The notes below the pieces were generated by a model, which saw only the letters and a program-made list of their open reading frames with translations, was not told where the DNA came from and did no database searches. From Burkholderiaceae bacterium (lineage in GTDB: Bacteria; Pseudomonadota; Gammaproteobacteria; Burkholderiales; Burkholderiaceae_A), in assembly GCA_018402635.1 (NCBI GenBank), contig JAGYIP010000009.1, forward strand, positions 1 to 64,000: DNA of 64,000 nucleotides. Direction: 5' to 3'. Positions 16,092 to 25,158 of this stretch are shown here, in pieces. Each line of letters starts with the position of its first letter. The first letter of the stretch is position 1. Made by a program: the position numbers and the translations under genes.

Positions 16092-16841
16092 TTAGGCTCT
16101 TTCGGCTTCAGACTTGCGAACGGCAATCATGAAGATCATCACGCCAAAGACCGCCTTGGCTACGATGTCGGCGATGGTGTAGCCCAACTCAATTACGGTC
16201 GTTGCGGTACCGCCCTCTAGCGACATGATAAATGGAGCGAAGTAAACCACTGGGTAGAAAGACCACGACACGATCACCACCCAACGGGCAGCGCTGATCA
16301 AGCCACGGACATCTTCAGGCTGTTTGGCGATCGACGCCGACAAGCCAGAGAACAAGGTCACCACTATGTAGATAAACGGGATCATGGATAAAGCGCCCCA
16401 CATCAGGCGGGTGCTGTCGATGCCGCCAGAGACTTCACCCGGGTAGCCCAACACCACCATCAGAGCAGCCGCACCACCCAATGTCACGCTTTTACGCACG
16501 GTTTCGGAACGGGTTAGGCTCATCACCAAAATCAACTCGATCAGCAACAGGGGAACCGTCAAGAGCCAATCAACGTAACGGTAGGCCACGTTGAACGCCA
16601 CCCCCGTGGAGGTCACCACGCCATTGACGGCCGTGTAGGCCTCGGAAAAACTCGAGAAAATCCGTAAATAATGGTAGCCAGCAATGAATGTCACTAAACC
16701 GGTGATCACCAGGGCTGTTTTATATTTGTGACTGACTTGAGACAGTCCCAGCCAGAAGAAAAGTGTGGCTGCAAAAAACGCGGCTACACCAAATGAAAAA
16801 GCATTGTAAATAATCTCATATTGTCCAAAACTGAGTTCCAT
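16092..16841 (-). CDS. Light-driven proton pump rhodopsin (proteorhodopsin/xanthorhodopsin-like)
   Basis: 249 residues with seven transmembrane helices. Retinal would bind Lys229 in the last helix (ADIVAK, with Asp225). Helix C reads RYVDWLLTVPLLLIE: Asp91 proton acceptor, Thr95 and Glu102 proton donor, the DTE pattern of outward proton pumps. Leu99 is the position that tunes proteorhodopsins to green. His57 matches the Asp-partner histidine. Gly149 in WGALS aligns with Trp138 of bacteriorhodopsin and the antenna-site Gly of xanthorhodopsin, leaving room for a carotenoid ring. The B-C loop is about 12 residues longer than in marine proteorhodopsin. The ribosome site is GGAGG. Confidence 0.95.
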   Translation of the reverse strand: MELSFGQYEIIYNAFSFGVAAFFAATLFFWLGLSQVSHKYKTALVITGLVTFIAGYHYLRIFSSFSEAYTAVNGVVTSTGVAFNVAYRYVDWLLTVPLLLIELILVMSLTRSETVRKSVTLGGAAALMVVLGYPGEVSGGIDSTRLMWGALSMIPFIYIVVTLFSGLSASIAKQPEDVRGLISAARWVVIVSWSFYPVVYFAPFIMSLEGGTATTVIELGYTIADIVAKAVFGVMIFMIAVRKSEAERA

Positions 16842-16933
16842 AAAACCTCCGAAAATAAAAACATTGATATGAATTACTCCGACTGCCCCATCCGGACAGC
16901 TTGTTCTGTGACGGTGAGAAAATAGGTGGACTG

Positions 16934-16942
16934 TTTATAGCA
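16934..16942 (-). promoter_or_regulatory. Candidate extended -10 promoter of the rhodopsin gene
   Basis: On the minus strand TGCTATAAA is an extended -10 element about 90 bp before the rhodopsin ATG. No good -35 box is present at 16-18 bp. A 12-bp perfect palindrome, AATAATATTATT (about 16949-16960), lies just upstream, at roughly -17 to -30, where a regulator could bind. Confidence 0.35.
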
Positions 16943-17422
16943 TGTGAATAATATTATTGATGCTTTAACGTCGATTTTTATTTTTATTTATTTTTTGACA
17001 TGGCGGTGTTGAAAGTTTGTGCTGAATAACCCTCTGAGCCGAATATTTAAGGAGATTCAAAGCTATTTGCAACGTATCAATAAATGCAGGCTTCTTGTAT
17101 AATGTAAGCGTGTTCTTGCAAGCAGTCTGCACGAAATATCACTCAAAGCTGTATTAATATTATTTTCAAGATATTTTCTGCTGCGAATAAGTGGAGATTT
17201 CCGAAATAAAAACGGGTATTTTCTTGCAGATGTTGGCTGCGTTTTACGGGCGGCCTTACTTGTCTTAAGTTTTGCAGCAGGGCTTGGTCAGCTTGCAGCA
17301 TCCGGGCATTTGCAGCAGGCTTTCGCAGGGGCCATCAGACAACGGCAACCATGGGCCTTATGGCTGGCTTTGCTACGATGATGGTCTTGGATGTAGCACT
17401 TGCTTAACAAAGGAGAAAGCAG
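16943..17422. other. Long AT-rich intergenic region between rhodopsin and dps
   Basis: Together with the leader this is about 580 bp without a gene. The left half is very AT-rich (16945-17000 and 17150-17220). A TATAAT occurs at 17099-17104 on the plus strand but without a matching -35. The right part (17220-17345) repeats TTGCAG/GCAGCAGG words. Neither strand has a protein-like frame. It presumably holds the divergent promoters of the rhodopsin and dps genes. Confidence 0.5.
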
Positions 17423-17923
17423 ATGAACGCACGACAAAAGCTTAGTAAGGCACCGTCGGTCAACATAGGGATCTCCACGGCCGATCGCGCCAAAATTGCC
17501 AAGGGCCTCTCAAAATTTCTTGCCGACAGTTACACCCTCTATCTGCAGACGCATAATTTTCACTGGAACGTTACAGGCCCCATGTTCAATACGCTGCACA
17601 TCATGTTCATGACGCAGTACACCGAGCAATGGGCAGCGCTCGACCTTATTGCAGAGCGAATTCGTGCCCTGGGTCATCCGGCGCCCGGCACCTACGCAGA
17701 GTATGCAAAGCTTGCTAGCGTGAAGGAGGTCTCTGGAGTTCCTAAGGCCATGGAGATGGTGCGTCTTTTGGTGGATGCCCAGGAGGCAACGGCGCGCACC
17801 GCGCGCGGGCTCTTTCCTATTGTGGATAAGGCAAACGATCAGCCTACGGCCGACCTACTGACGCAACGCCTTGATGTTCACGAGAAGACCGCCTGGATGT
17901 TGCGCAGTCTACTTGAGCAGTAA
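17423..17923 (+). CDS. dps: Dps-family DNA-protecting ferritin
   Basis: 166 residues. Dps forms dodecamers that oxidise Fe2+ with H2O2 and can coat DNA. The ferroxidase ligands are visible: His in LQTHNFHWNVTGP and the downstream Asp/Glu pattern AALDLIAERI. A Lys-rich N-terminal extension (MNARQKLSKAPS) could contact DNA. A good ribosome site (AAAGGAGAAAG) fixes the start. It is divergent from rhodopsin across the 580-bp gap and convergent with the P-type ATPase. Confidence 0.95.
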   Translation: MNARQKLSKAPSVNIGISTADRAKIAKGLSKFLADSYTLYLQTHNFHWNVTGPMFNTLHIMFMTQYTEQWAALDLIAERIRALGHPAPGTYAEYAKLASVKEVSGVPKAMEMVRLLVDAQEATARTARGLFPIVDKANDQPTADLLTQRLDVHEKTAWMLRSLLEQ

Positions 17924-17973
17924 CCCGACACCTGAGCTAGAAGTGGGCCTGCAGACCAATGTGGTTCTCATTG

Positions 17974-20577
17974 TCATGATCTCAATCCTAGTCTGATCTG
18001 TTTTTCGATCTCGATCAGCCCGAAGAAGGCTATGCCAATGCCGACAATCAGTAGGCCATCCAACATGGGCACCGATGCGGTTCCTAGCAGAAACTGCAAA
18101 GGCGTAAGGTAAGTTACCGCTACTTGCGCGGCCGTGACCATGAGCACCACTGACCATATCGCGCGGGTGCCTTTCGCTGCTGCCCAGGTTAGCGACGTGC
18201 TATGAATATTACGGACGAAGAAGAGGTGGAAGATTTCGAGTACGACGAGGGTGTTCATGGCCATGGTCTGCGATAAGGCTAGCGGGTAGCCTTTATTGAT
18301 GGCATAGGTGAAAACTCCGAACACCGCTGCCAGAAATAGGGTCGCGACCAAAACGACGTGCCAGATCAACTCGCCCGAAAGGATGGGCGCGTTTCGTGCG
18401 CGCGGCGGGCGAGCCATCGTGCCGGTCTCCGTCGGCTCGAAGGCAAGTGCAAGGCCCAGGGTGATTGCGGTGATTAGATTAATCCACAAGATCTGTACAG
18501 CTGTAATTGGAAGGGCAAGACCCAGAAGTAGGGCCAGCACGATAACCATCGATTCGCCCGCATTGGTGGGCAGGGTCCAAGTAATTACCTTCTTCAAGTT
18601 GTCATAGACCGTACGACCCTCGCGCACAGCGGCTGCGATCGAGGCGAAGTTGTCATCGGCCAAGACCAGATCGGCAGCCTCCTTCGCTGCCTCCGACCCC
18701 TTCATTCCCATAGCGATGCCAGCATCGGCGCGCTTTAGGGCAGGGGCATCGTTCACCCCGTCGCCGGTCATTGCCACCGACAGACCACTGGCCTGCAGGC
18801 CGGCCACAAGCCGTAGCTTATGTTCGGGGCTCGTTCGGGCGAAGACACTGGTATTTACCACTTCCATCGCCAGTTGTGCGTCGTCTAACTTATCAAGGTC
18901 ATGACCAGTCAGTACACGGTCGGGGTTCTCCAGCCCAATCTGACGGGCGATTGCGGCGGCGGTGCCGGCATGATCGCCGGTAATCATCTTGACGCGAATG
19001 CCACCAGCGCGACATTCAGCAACCGAAACAATCGCTTCCGGGCGGGGTGGGTCGATCAGGCCGACGAGACCAAGAAAAGTGAGTTCGCTCTCCAGCACCT
19101 GCGGATCGATGCTGTCGCCCGGTTCGGTGCGCTTCGCAAGGGCAAGTACCCGAAGGCCTTGTTTTGCCAGCAGCTCGGCCCGCTCGTTCCAGTAGGCATG
19201 ATCCAGTTCTGCGCACATTCGTAACACTCGCTCGGGCGCACCCTTGACATGGATAAGCCGCCCGAAGGCGCCCTCGGTCAGCACGGCCATGAATCTATGG
19301 CGACTGTCGAAGGCAATGGTGTCAAGCCGCCGTGCAGTTTTATCACCGCCGGTCTTACCCGCAAAGGCGAGCAGCGCCCCCTCCATGGGGTCGCCTTCGA
19401 CCACCCAGGTTCCGTCCTTGCAATGCAAACGTGCATCGTTACAGAGGGCCGCTGCAAGGGCCAGCTCTGTTAGGTCACTGGTGGGCGTAATCGCCCCTTT
19501 GGGCTCATAGCCTTCGCCTGCAATAGTGAAAACGCCTTCGGCTGTCTCTGCGGCGGCAACCACCATCTGGTTGCGGGTTAAGGTTCCCGTCTTGTCGGTG
19601 CAGATCACCGAGACCGAGCCGATTGCCTCTATCGCTGGCAAGCGGCGGACAATTGCATTCCTGTTCGCCATAGCCCGTACGCCGATCGCCAGCGTAATTG
19701 TCATCACTGCAGGTAGACCCTCGGGGATTGCAGCTACCGCGACGCTGACCACCGCCATAAAAAGCTCTGCAAAAGGCATTTTCAGAACAAAATAGCCCCA
19801 GGCCAGAAGTAGCGCTGCAACCAGTAAAATTAGGAAAGAAAGCCAGCGTGCGAAATGATCAATTTGTGCAACAAGGGGTGTGGTCAGTTGCTCGACCCCA
19901 GCTAGCAGGCCCCCAATGCGTCCGATCTCTGTCTCCGCGCCAGTGCCCACCACCAACCCCCTTGCCGTGCCTTGGGTAACCAGCGTTCCCGACCACAGCA
20001 TCGACTGGCGGTCGCCAAGGGCGGCGTCAGTGGCAACCAGTGTTTGACTCTTCTCCACTGGCACCGATTCGCCTGTCAGGATGGCCTCTTGGGCAGCCAG
20101 CCCGTGTGCCTCCAAGACCCGCAGGTCAGCAGGTACCTTGTCGCCCGGTTCCAGCAGGACGATATCGCCAGGTACGATTTCGGTTCCGTCTAGGGTTAGC
20201 CGGTTCCCATCTCGCAGCACTGCAGCCTTTGGTGCGAGCATGGTGCGGATTGCCGCCAATGCCGACTCTGCCTTACCTTCTTGGATGAAACCAATCACTG
20301 CATTGGCGAGCACGACTGCCAAGATAACCCCAGTGTCGACCCAGTGCTGCAACACGACGGTTACGACCGCTGCGCCCATAAGCACATAGATCAGCACGTT
20401 GTGGAAGTGCATAAGGAAACGTACCACCGGCCCCCGCCCATGCACCTCGGGCAGGCGGTTTGGACCATGCTTATTAAGTCGTCGCGCAGCCTCGACCGAG
20501 GTTAGGCCTTCTGGCGTGGCATCCAGCGCGGTAAGGCAGTCGTTGACGGAAGTTGAATGTGGGTTGGTCAAGGTCAT
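17974..20577 (-). CDS. P2-type cation-transporting ATPase
   Basis: 867 residues with all catalytic parts: an N-terminal cation-ATPase domain, TGES actuator motif (168-171), PEGLP in helix M4 (285-289), phosphorylated Asp328 in DKTGTLT, and the hinge TGDGVNDAPALK. M5 has the N-A-G-E motif of Ca2+ pumps. M6 reads NLITAITLG, where SERCA-type pumps have NLVTD, so the metal-binding Asp is Ala. The transported ion is thus uncertain (Ca2+, Mn2+ or a monovalent cation). It stands alone and converges with dps. Confidence 0.9.
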   Translation of the reverse strand: MTLTNPHSTSVNDCLTALDATPEGLTSVEAARRLNKHGPNRLPEVHGRGPVVRFLMHFHNVLIYVLMGAAVVTVVLQHWVDTGVILAVVLANAVIGFIQEGKAESALAAIRTMLAPKAAVLRDGNRLTLDGTEIVPGDIVLLEPGDKVPADLRVLEAHGLAAQEAILTGESVPVEKSQTLVATDAALGDRQSMLWSGTLVTQGTARGLVVGTGAETEIGRIGGLLAGVEQLTTPLVAQIDHFARWLSFLILLVAALLLAWGYFVLKMPFAELFMAVVSVAVAAIPEGLPAVMTITLAIGVRAMANRNAIVRRLPAIEAIGSVSVICTDKTGTLTRNQMVVAAAETAEGVFTIAGEGYEPKGAITPTSDLTELALAAALCNDARLHCKDGTWVVEGDPMEGALLAFAGKTGGDKTARRLDTIAFDSRHRFMAVLTEGAFGRLIHVKGAPERVLRMCAELDHAYWNERAELLAKQGLRVLALAKRTEPGDSIDPQVLESELTFLGLVGLIDPPRPEAIVSVAECRAGGIRVKMITGDHAGTAAAIARQIGLENPDRVLTGHDLDKLDDAQLAMEVVNTSVFARTSPEHKLRLVAGLQASGLSVAMTGDGVNDAPALKRADAGIAMGMKGSEAAKEAADLVLADDNFASIAAAVREGRTVYDNLKKVITWTLPTNAGESMVIVLALLLGLALPITAVQILWINLITAITLGLALAFEPTETGTMARPPRARNAPILSGELIWHVVLVATLFLAAVFGVFTYAINKGYPLALSQTMAMNTLVVLEIFHLFFVRNIHSTSLTWAAAKGTRAIWSVVLMVTAAQVAVTYLTPLQFLLGTASVPMLDGLLIVGIGIAFFGLIEIEKQIRLGLRS

Positions 20578-20725
20578 GGATTCTGTCCGTTCTTTGTCGC
20601 GGGTCTGACTACCAGGTTCTTACTTTTTCATCTTAAGAAGCCTTCTGTTAGGGTTGCTATGCCGTACAAACGTTATTCACAAGGCACAATCACTATGGCA
20701 TCAATTTCACATTAAAGGTCTTTTG

Positions 20726-21610
20726 ATGAACCGTATTTTTCTTTTCCTGCTTACCAACCTTGCAATCATGCTGGTGCTCGGTCTAGTCATTAGTGTCTTT
20801 GGTCTCGGTCAGGTGCTCGATGAGCAGGGCGTTGATCTCGATCTACAAGCACTATTGGTACTCTCAACTGTCGTAGGCATGACAGGCTCATTCCTCTCGC
20901 TTGCAATGTCTAAATTCATGGCTAAACGCATGACCAATGCCCATGTCATCGAATCTCCACGCACCGAACAAGAGCAGTGGCTCTTTAGAACCGTGCAGGC
21001 TCAGGCCCAGGCTGCTGGCATTGGCATGCCTGAGGTTGCCATTTATGACGCCCCCGACATAAACGCTTTTGCAACAGGTATGTTTCGAGACAGCGCACTG
21101 GTTGCCGTTAGTACAGGCCTACTTGCGGCAATGAATCGCGATGAAGTCGAGGCAGTGTTAGCTCACGAGGTGAGCCACGTTGCCAACGGAGACATGATCA
21201 CGCTTGCACTCATTCAGGGCGTAGTCAATACATTTGTCTTCTTCCTGTCCCGTGTGGTGGGTCATGTGGTTGATCGAGTCGTTTTCAAAACCGAGCGCGG
21301 ACACGGTCCCGCCTACTGGATTACGGCCATAATTGCTCAGGTTGTTCTGGGCATTCTGGCCAGTGCAATTGTGATGTGGTTCAGTCGGCAGCGAGAGTTC
21401 CGAGCCGATGAAGGTGGTGCCCATCTTGCTGGTCGTCAAAAGATGGTGGCAGCCCTAAGGCGTCTTCAGCAATCGACGAACCAACCCCACCTTCCCGAGC
21501 AGCTCGAGGCCTTTGGAATTTCTGGCGGAATGGGTCACGGCCTGAAGCGCCTCTTCATGAGTCACCCGCCTCTTGAAGAGCGTATCCAGCGACTGCAAGA
21601 ATTTTCTTAA
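20726..21610 (+). CDS. htpX: HtpX membrane zinc metalloprotease
   Basis: 294 residues from ATG 20726; an upstream in-frame ATG at 20654 would add a polar leader before the first membrane helix and is rejected. Two N-terminal transmembrane helices precede the M48 motif [12 protein letters not shown] (HExxH), with two more helices and the third zinc ligand region FRADEGGA after it. HtpX degrades misfolded membrane proteins with FtsH in other bacteria. The gene is monocistronic. Confidence 0.95.
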   Translation: MNRIFLFLLTNLAIMLVLGLVISVFGLGQVLDEQGVDLDLQALLVLSTVVGMTGSFLSLAMSKFMAKRMTNAHVIESPRTEQEQWLFRTVQAQAQAAGIGMPEVAIYDAPDINAFATGMFRDSALVAVSTGLLAAMNRDEVEAVLAHEVSHVANGDMITLALIQGVVNTFVFFLSRVVGHVVDRVVFKTERGHGPAYWITAIIAQVVLGILASAIVMWFSRQREFRADEGGAHLAGRQKMVAALRRLQQSTNQPHLPEQLEAFGISGGMGHGLKRLFMSHPPLEERIQRLQEFS

Positions 21611-21816
21611 GCACCGAGGTCTAGGCCCTGAGGTAAAAAACATTCAGGAAAAACTTTTAGTCATTGAGTCAGACTGTTAAGGCTGCTTTTGTCGGACTCT
21701 AGGAAGTACGACCCCTCTCGAGAACCAACCTTTCCTCATTTGCTTATTACAAAACTGGTGTACCGCGTTGAGAATTGGGCTGTATGCTCGCAGCTTGATA
21801 AACAGCGGGTGAGTTT

Positions 21817-23520
21817 ATGTACCAGCCAGTCGAGAGAGATATACAGCTTCTGCGAGAACGAGCCGTTCAGTTGGCCGGTCAGGTTGCGCGCAATAAAGAT
21901 GGCACCCTGAGCGACGACGAGCTGCGACCGCTGCGCCTTCAGAATGGTCTTTACATCCAGCGACATGCTCCAATGCTTCGTATCGCAATCGCCTATGGAA
22001 TGCTCAATAGTCGACAGCTCAGGGCTTTGGCAGACGTCGCTCGCAGATTTGACAAGGGCTATGGGCATTTCACCACGCGACAGAACCTACAGCTGAACTG
22101 GATCTCTGTTGAGGACACGCCCCGAGCGCTGTCAGACTTGGCGGAGGTGGGTCTGCATGGAATACAGGCGAGTGGCAACTGCCTTCGAAACATTACCAGC
22201 GATGTCCTGGCAGGGATCGCCCCCGATGAGATTCTGGATCCCCGTCCCTATGCTGAGCTTTTGCGTCAGTGGAGCACCTTTCATCCCGAGCTGACATATC
22301 TGCCTCGTAAGTTTAAGGTCGCCCTTACCGGTACACCCGAGGATCGTGCCTTGGCGCAGGTGCACGACTTGGCGTTTGAGGTAGTACGTGCACAACCCTA
22401 CGCTGTCTTTCGGGTTCGGGTCGGAGGAGGACTAGGGCGCACCCCTGTGCTCGGCCCTGTGATTCGCGAGGAGCTCGATTGGTTTGATCTGCTCACCTAT
22501 ACCCATGCAGTGATGCGGGTTTACAACGAGCTCGGTCGTCGAGATAACCTCACAAAGGCAAGGATCAAGATTCTTGTTCGTACCGTTGGTTTGGAAGTTT
22601 TCCGCGATCTTGTAGAGAAAGAGTGGGCACACCTTAGGGACGGCCCATCTCGGCTCATGGATGGCGATTTGCAGCGTGTAACAGCATCATTCGTGGAGCC
22701 CGATTGGACCGCTGGACAGATCGTGATTGACCCAACCAATACCCTCGCCGACAAGGCCCAGGCGGAGTGGCAACGCTGGCTAAACCGAAACATCCTACCC
22801 AACAAGCATAACGGCTATAAGGCGGTCTTGGTTCCTTTGAAGTCAGCTGGTCGCGCCCCGGGCGATATCAGCAGCGAGGAAATGGAGGATGTGGCCAGCC
22901 TTTCTGATCAGTTTAGCCAAGGGTTCATCCGGGTTTCACATTCCCAAGACCTGGTGTTGCCCGCAGTTTTTGAAGCCGATCTTCCAGCGCTCTACACGGC
23001 ATTGAGAACCCGGGGACTGAGTCATGCCGTCGGCGGGTTGCTGGGCGACATGGTGAGTTGCCCAGGGGGAGACTATTGCTCCCTCGCGAACGCCAGATCC
23101 ATTCCCATTGCGAATGACATCGCAGCGCGCTATGGCAATTTGGATGCGCAGGAGGACATTGGTTCACTCGATCTTCGCATCTCCGGTTGCATGAATAGCT
23201 GCGGTCATCACCATATTGGACACATAGGAATATTGGGAGTCGACAAGGACGGAGCAGCCTTCTACCAACTCTTACTCGGCGGCCACTCTGGCCATGGCGC
23301 GCCTGCGGCGCTCGGCACAGTCATTGGTAAGGCATTTGCCGAGGATGAGATAGCCGATGCCGTAGAAGAAATTTTGGACTTCTATCTTGAGGTTCGTGTG
23401 CCGGGTGAGATATTTCGAGAGGCGGTATTGCGGCTCGGAAAGGACGTGTTCGGCAAGGCTGCTGATCGAGCGAGAAGGCCCACGCAGGATGAGCCAGAGC
23501 AAGGGAGGGCGTCCTCATGA
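21817..23520 (+). CDS. cysI: Sulfite/nitrite reductase hemoprotein (CysI-like)
   Basis: 567 residues. The siroheme/[4Fe-4S] ligands are present as CPGGDYC (CX5C) and SGCMNSCGHH (CX3C). The N-terminal ferredoxin-like half contains GHFTTRQNLQLNW, the siroheme-contact region. This family reduces sulfite to sulfide with six electrons, and close relatives reduce nitrite. It heads a five-gene operon whose members overlap by 4 bp (ATGA). The usual partners cysH, cysD and cysN are not here, so the assimilatory role is likely but not proven. Confidence 0.9.
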   Translation: MYQPVERDIQLLRERAVQLAGQVARNKDGTLSDDELRPLRLQNGLYIQRHAPMLRIAIAYGMLNSRQLRALADVARRFDKGYGHFTTRQNLQLNWISVEDTPRALSDLAEVGLHGIQASGNCLRNITSDVLAGIAPDEILDPRPYAELLRQWSTFHPELTYLPRKFKVALTGTPEDRALAQVHDLAFEVVRAQPYAVFRVRVGGGLGRTPVLGPVIREELDWFDLLTYTHAVMRVYNELGRRDNLTKARIKILVRTVGLEVFRDLVEKEWAHLRDGPSRLMDGDLQRVTASFVEPDWTAGQIVIDPTNTLADKAQAEWQRWLNRNILPNKHNGYKAVLVPLKSAGRAPGDISSEEMEDVASLSDQFSQGFIRVSHSQDLVLPAVFEADLPALYTALRTRGLSHAVGGLLGDMVSCPGGDYCSLANARSIPIANDIAARYGNLDAQEDIGSLDLRISGCMNSCGHHHIGHIGILGVDKDGAAFYQLLLGGHSGHGAPAALGTVIGKAFAEDEIADAVEEILDFYLEVRVPGEIFREAVLRLGKDVFGKAADRARRPTQDEPEQGRASS

Positions 23521-24302
23521 GAGATTGCAATGGACATCAGACCATTGCATTCATTGGTGCCGGACCGGGAGATCCTGATTTGCTCACACGCAAGGGCTGG
23601 AGGCTACTGGAACAGGCGGATGTTGTTATCCATGATGCGCTAATTGATGTCGATGGCTTTCGCCAAGCCGCACCATTAGCACGTTGGATTAACGTGGGGA
23701 AACGCCTTGGTCGCGTGTCGACAGCGCAGTCATTTATATCGAAGAGTCTTGTGAACCTAAGCATGCGAGGCTACAAGGTTGTTCGACTCAAAGGAGGAGA
23801 TCCCACTATATTTGGTCGACTGACTGAGGAGATTGAAGCCTGTCGAGCCGCCCATATTGAGATCGAAATTGTTCCAGGAATTACCGCAGCGTGCGCAAGT
23901 GCTGCTGAGCTTGAAATTAGTTTGACCCAGCGCGATGTGTCTCGAAGTGTGACCTTTCTGACTCCGCGCATGAGCAATAGCGGAGGACTCTCAGGCAATT
24001 GGATTCCAGTGGCAGTAGCAAGTGATACGGTCGTTCTCTATATGGCGGGTGCTGAACTCTCCGCGATTGCTCGGACCTTGTTGGCTAATGGAAGACATCC
24101 TCAGACACCCGTGGCAGTCATTGAGTCCGCAAGCCGATTGGCAAGGAAGACACTGCTAACTCTGCAATGCTGTTTAGATACACCGCCTGTTATTTCAGGT
24201 GGTCCAGTAACCGTGGTGATCGGTGAGGTGGTGAAGTGTGCGATGGAGGTTCATCGTCTACCAGGCCCGTATCAATTTCAACCGCAAGCGAGGGCTCAAT
24301 GA
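23517..24302 (+). CDS. cobA: Uroporphyrinogen-III C-methyltransferase (SUMT)
   Basis: 261 residues. It methylates uroporphyrinogen III at C2 and C7 with SAM, giving precorrin-2 for siroheme. Motifs: IAFIGAGPGDPDLLTRKGWRLL (P-loop-like SAM site) and VVRLKGGDPTIFGR, both classical; then VPGITAACASAAELEISLT. The N-terminus is short and lacks the CysG dehydrogenase/chelatase half. It overlaps cysI by 4 bp, so it is co-translated with the enzyme that needs siroheme. Confidence 0.93.
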   Translation: MRDCNGHQTIAFIGAGPGDPDLLTRKGWRLLEQADVVIHDALIDVDGFRQAAPLARWINVGKRLGRVSTAQSFISKSLVNLSMRGYKVVRLKGGDPTIFGRLTEEIEACRAAHIEIEIVPGITAACASAAELEISLTQRDVSRSVTFLTPRMSNSGGLSGNWIPVAVASDTVVLYMAGAELSAIARTLLANGRHPQTPVAVIESASRLARKTLLTLQCCLDTPPVISGGPVTVVIGEVVKCAMEVHRLPGPYQFQPQARAQ

Positions 24303-24700
24303 TAAAGACCGGGCTTCTCCTAATTGCCCATGGATCAAAAGATCCTGAATGGATCAAGCCGTTTAAGGCAATCGAGAACGAGATTCGGAAGCATTTCTCA
24401 GGTCCGTTGATTCTGACGTACCTTGAGTCCACCACACCTCGTATTGAAGAAGGGTTGGCTCATCTTATTGACAACGGCGTGACCTACATTACTGTGGCCC
24501 CGCTATTTCTTGCGGCAGGGAGCCACGTGAGATCCGATATCCCCAATCTTATCGATGGCTTCAGGTCACGCAAAGCTGGGGTCTCATTTAGGATACTGCC
24601 TGCCATCGGCCACTTGCCAGCGATTCAGGAGCTAATTGCCAGTGAGGTGATTGCACAAATTGAGCTGCAGTCGGAGCACGTAGCGGCGAGGATCAAATGA
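24299..24700 (+). CDS. cbiX: Short CbiX-type sirohydrochlorin chelatase
   Basis: About 133 residues from ATG 24299, which overlaps the cobA stop (ATGA). It inserts Fe2+ into sirohydrochlorin, the last step to siroheme. The N-terminal metal-site motif LLIAHGSKDPEW and the second His in GSHVRSDIP are present. It has the single-domain size of CbiX-S. The operon lacks a precorrin-2 dehydrogenase between the SUMT and chelatase steps, so that activity must come from elsewhere. Confidence 0.9.
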   Translation: MIKTGLLLIAHGSKDPEWIKPFKAIENEIRKHFSGPLILTYLESTTPRIEEGLAHLIDNGVTYITVAPLFLAAGSHVRSDIPNLIDGFRSRKAGVSFRILPAIGHLPAIQELIASEVIAQIELQSEHVAARIK

Positions 24701-25158
24701 GCGCTCAACTGGACAAGTTAGATGATCCCTGGCGCACCCCCCTTTGCCGAGTATTTAACGCGCAAGGGTTGGCCGTGTCGGGTTACCTCAACCCTTGTGT
24801 CACCATCGATCCCGAGCAATTCTATGGATCCATCACCGGGGGGTACACCGCTAATATTCGATCAAAGATGGAGGACTTCTTGCTGAACCCTTCGATAGCG
24901 GTCTTGTTTAAGAAGATAACCGAGGGGCGGCCGTATTCAATTGCTCTACGCCTGAGAGAGATGGGCTATAGGGGTGAACTGCATGCTGTGGGGGCGGCTA
25001 ATCGGGAGATCATGCATCACCTTGTCAGAGTTGGTTTCTCACATATTCACTTGGCTGACCAGGTGGACTCGATACCGAAGGAAGTCTGGTCGCCCTTCTC
25101 GTTTTCCTATCAAGCGGTCGGCGGGGCGGAAGCGATTGAATTTGGACGCCGAATGTGA
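24697..25158 (+). CDS. DUF934 protein linked to sulfite reduction
   Basis: 153 residues with the DUF934 signature: ITEGRPYSIALRLREMGYRGELHAVG, then MHHLVRVGF and a C-terminal FSFSYQ. This family nearly always sits beside cysI in proteobacteria and is thought to assist sulfite reduction, though its reaction is not known. It overlaps cbiX by 4 bp. The N-terminal 50 residues are longer than a minimal DUF934. Confidence 0.85.
   Translation: MSAQLDKLDDPWRTPLCRVFNAQGLAVSGYLNPCVTIDPEQFYGSITGGYTANIRSKMEDFLLNPSIAVLFKKITEGRPYSIALRLREMGYRGELHAVGAANREIMHHLVRVGFSHIHLADQVDSIPKEVWSPFSFSYQAVGGAEAIEFGRRM

Noticed and set aside
21611-21816. Possible riboswitch in front of cysI
   Set aside because: About 205 bp with only weak short hairpins; no SAM, cobalamin or other riboswitch blocks were recognised.
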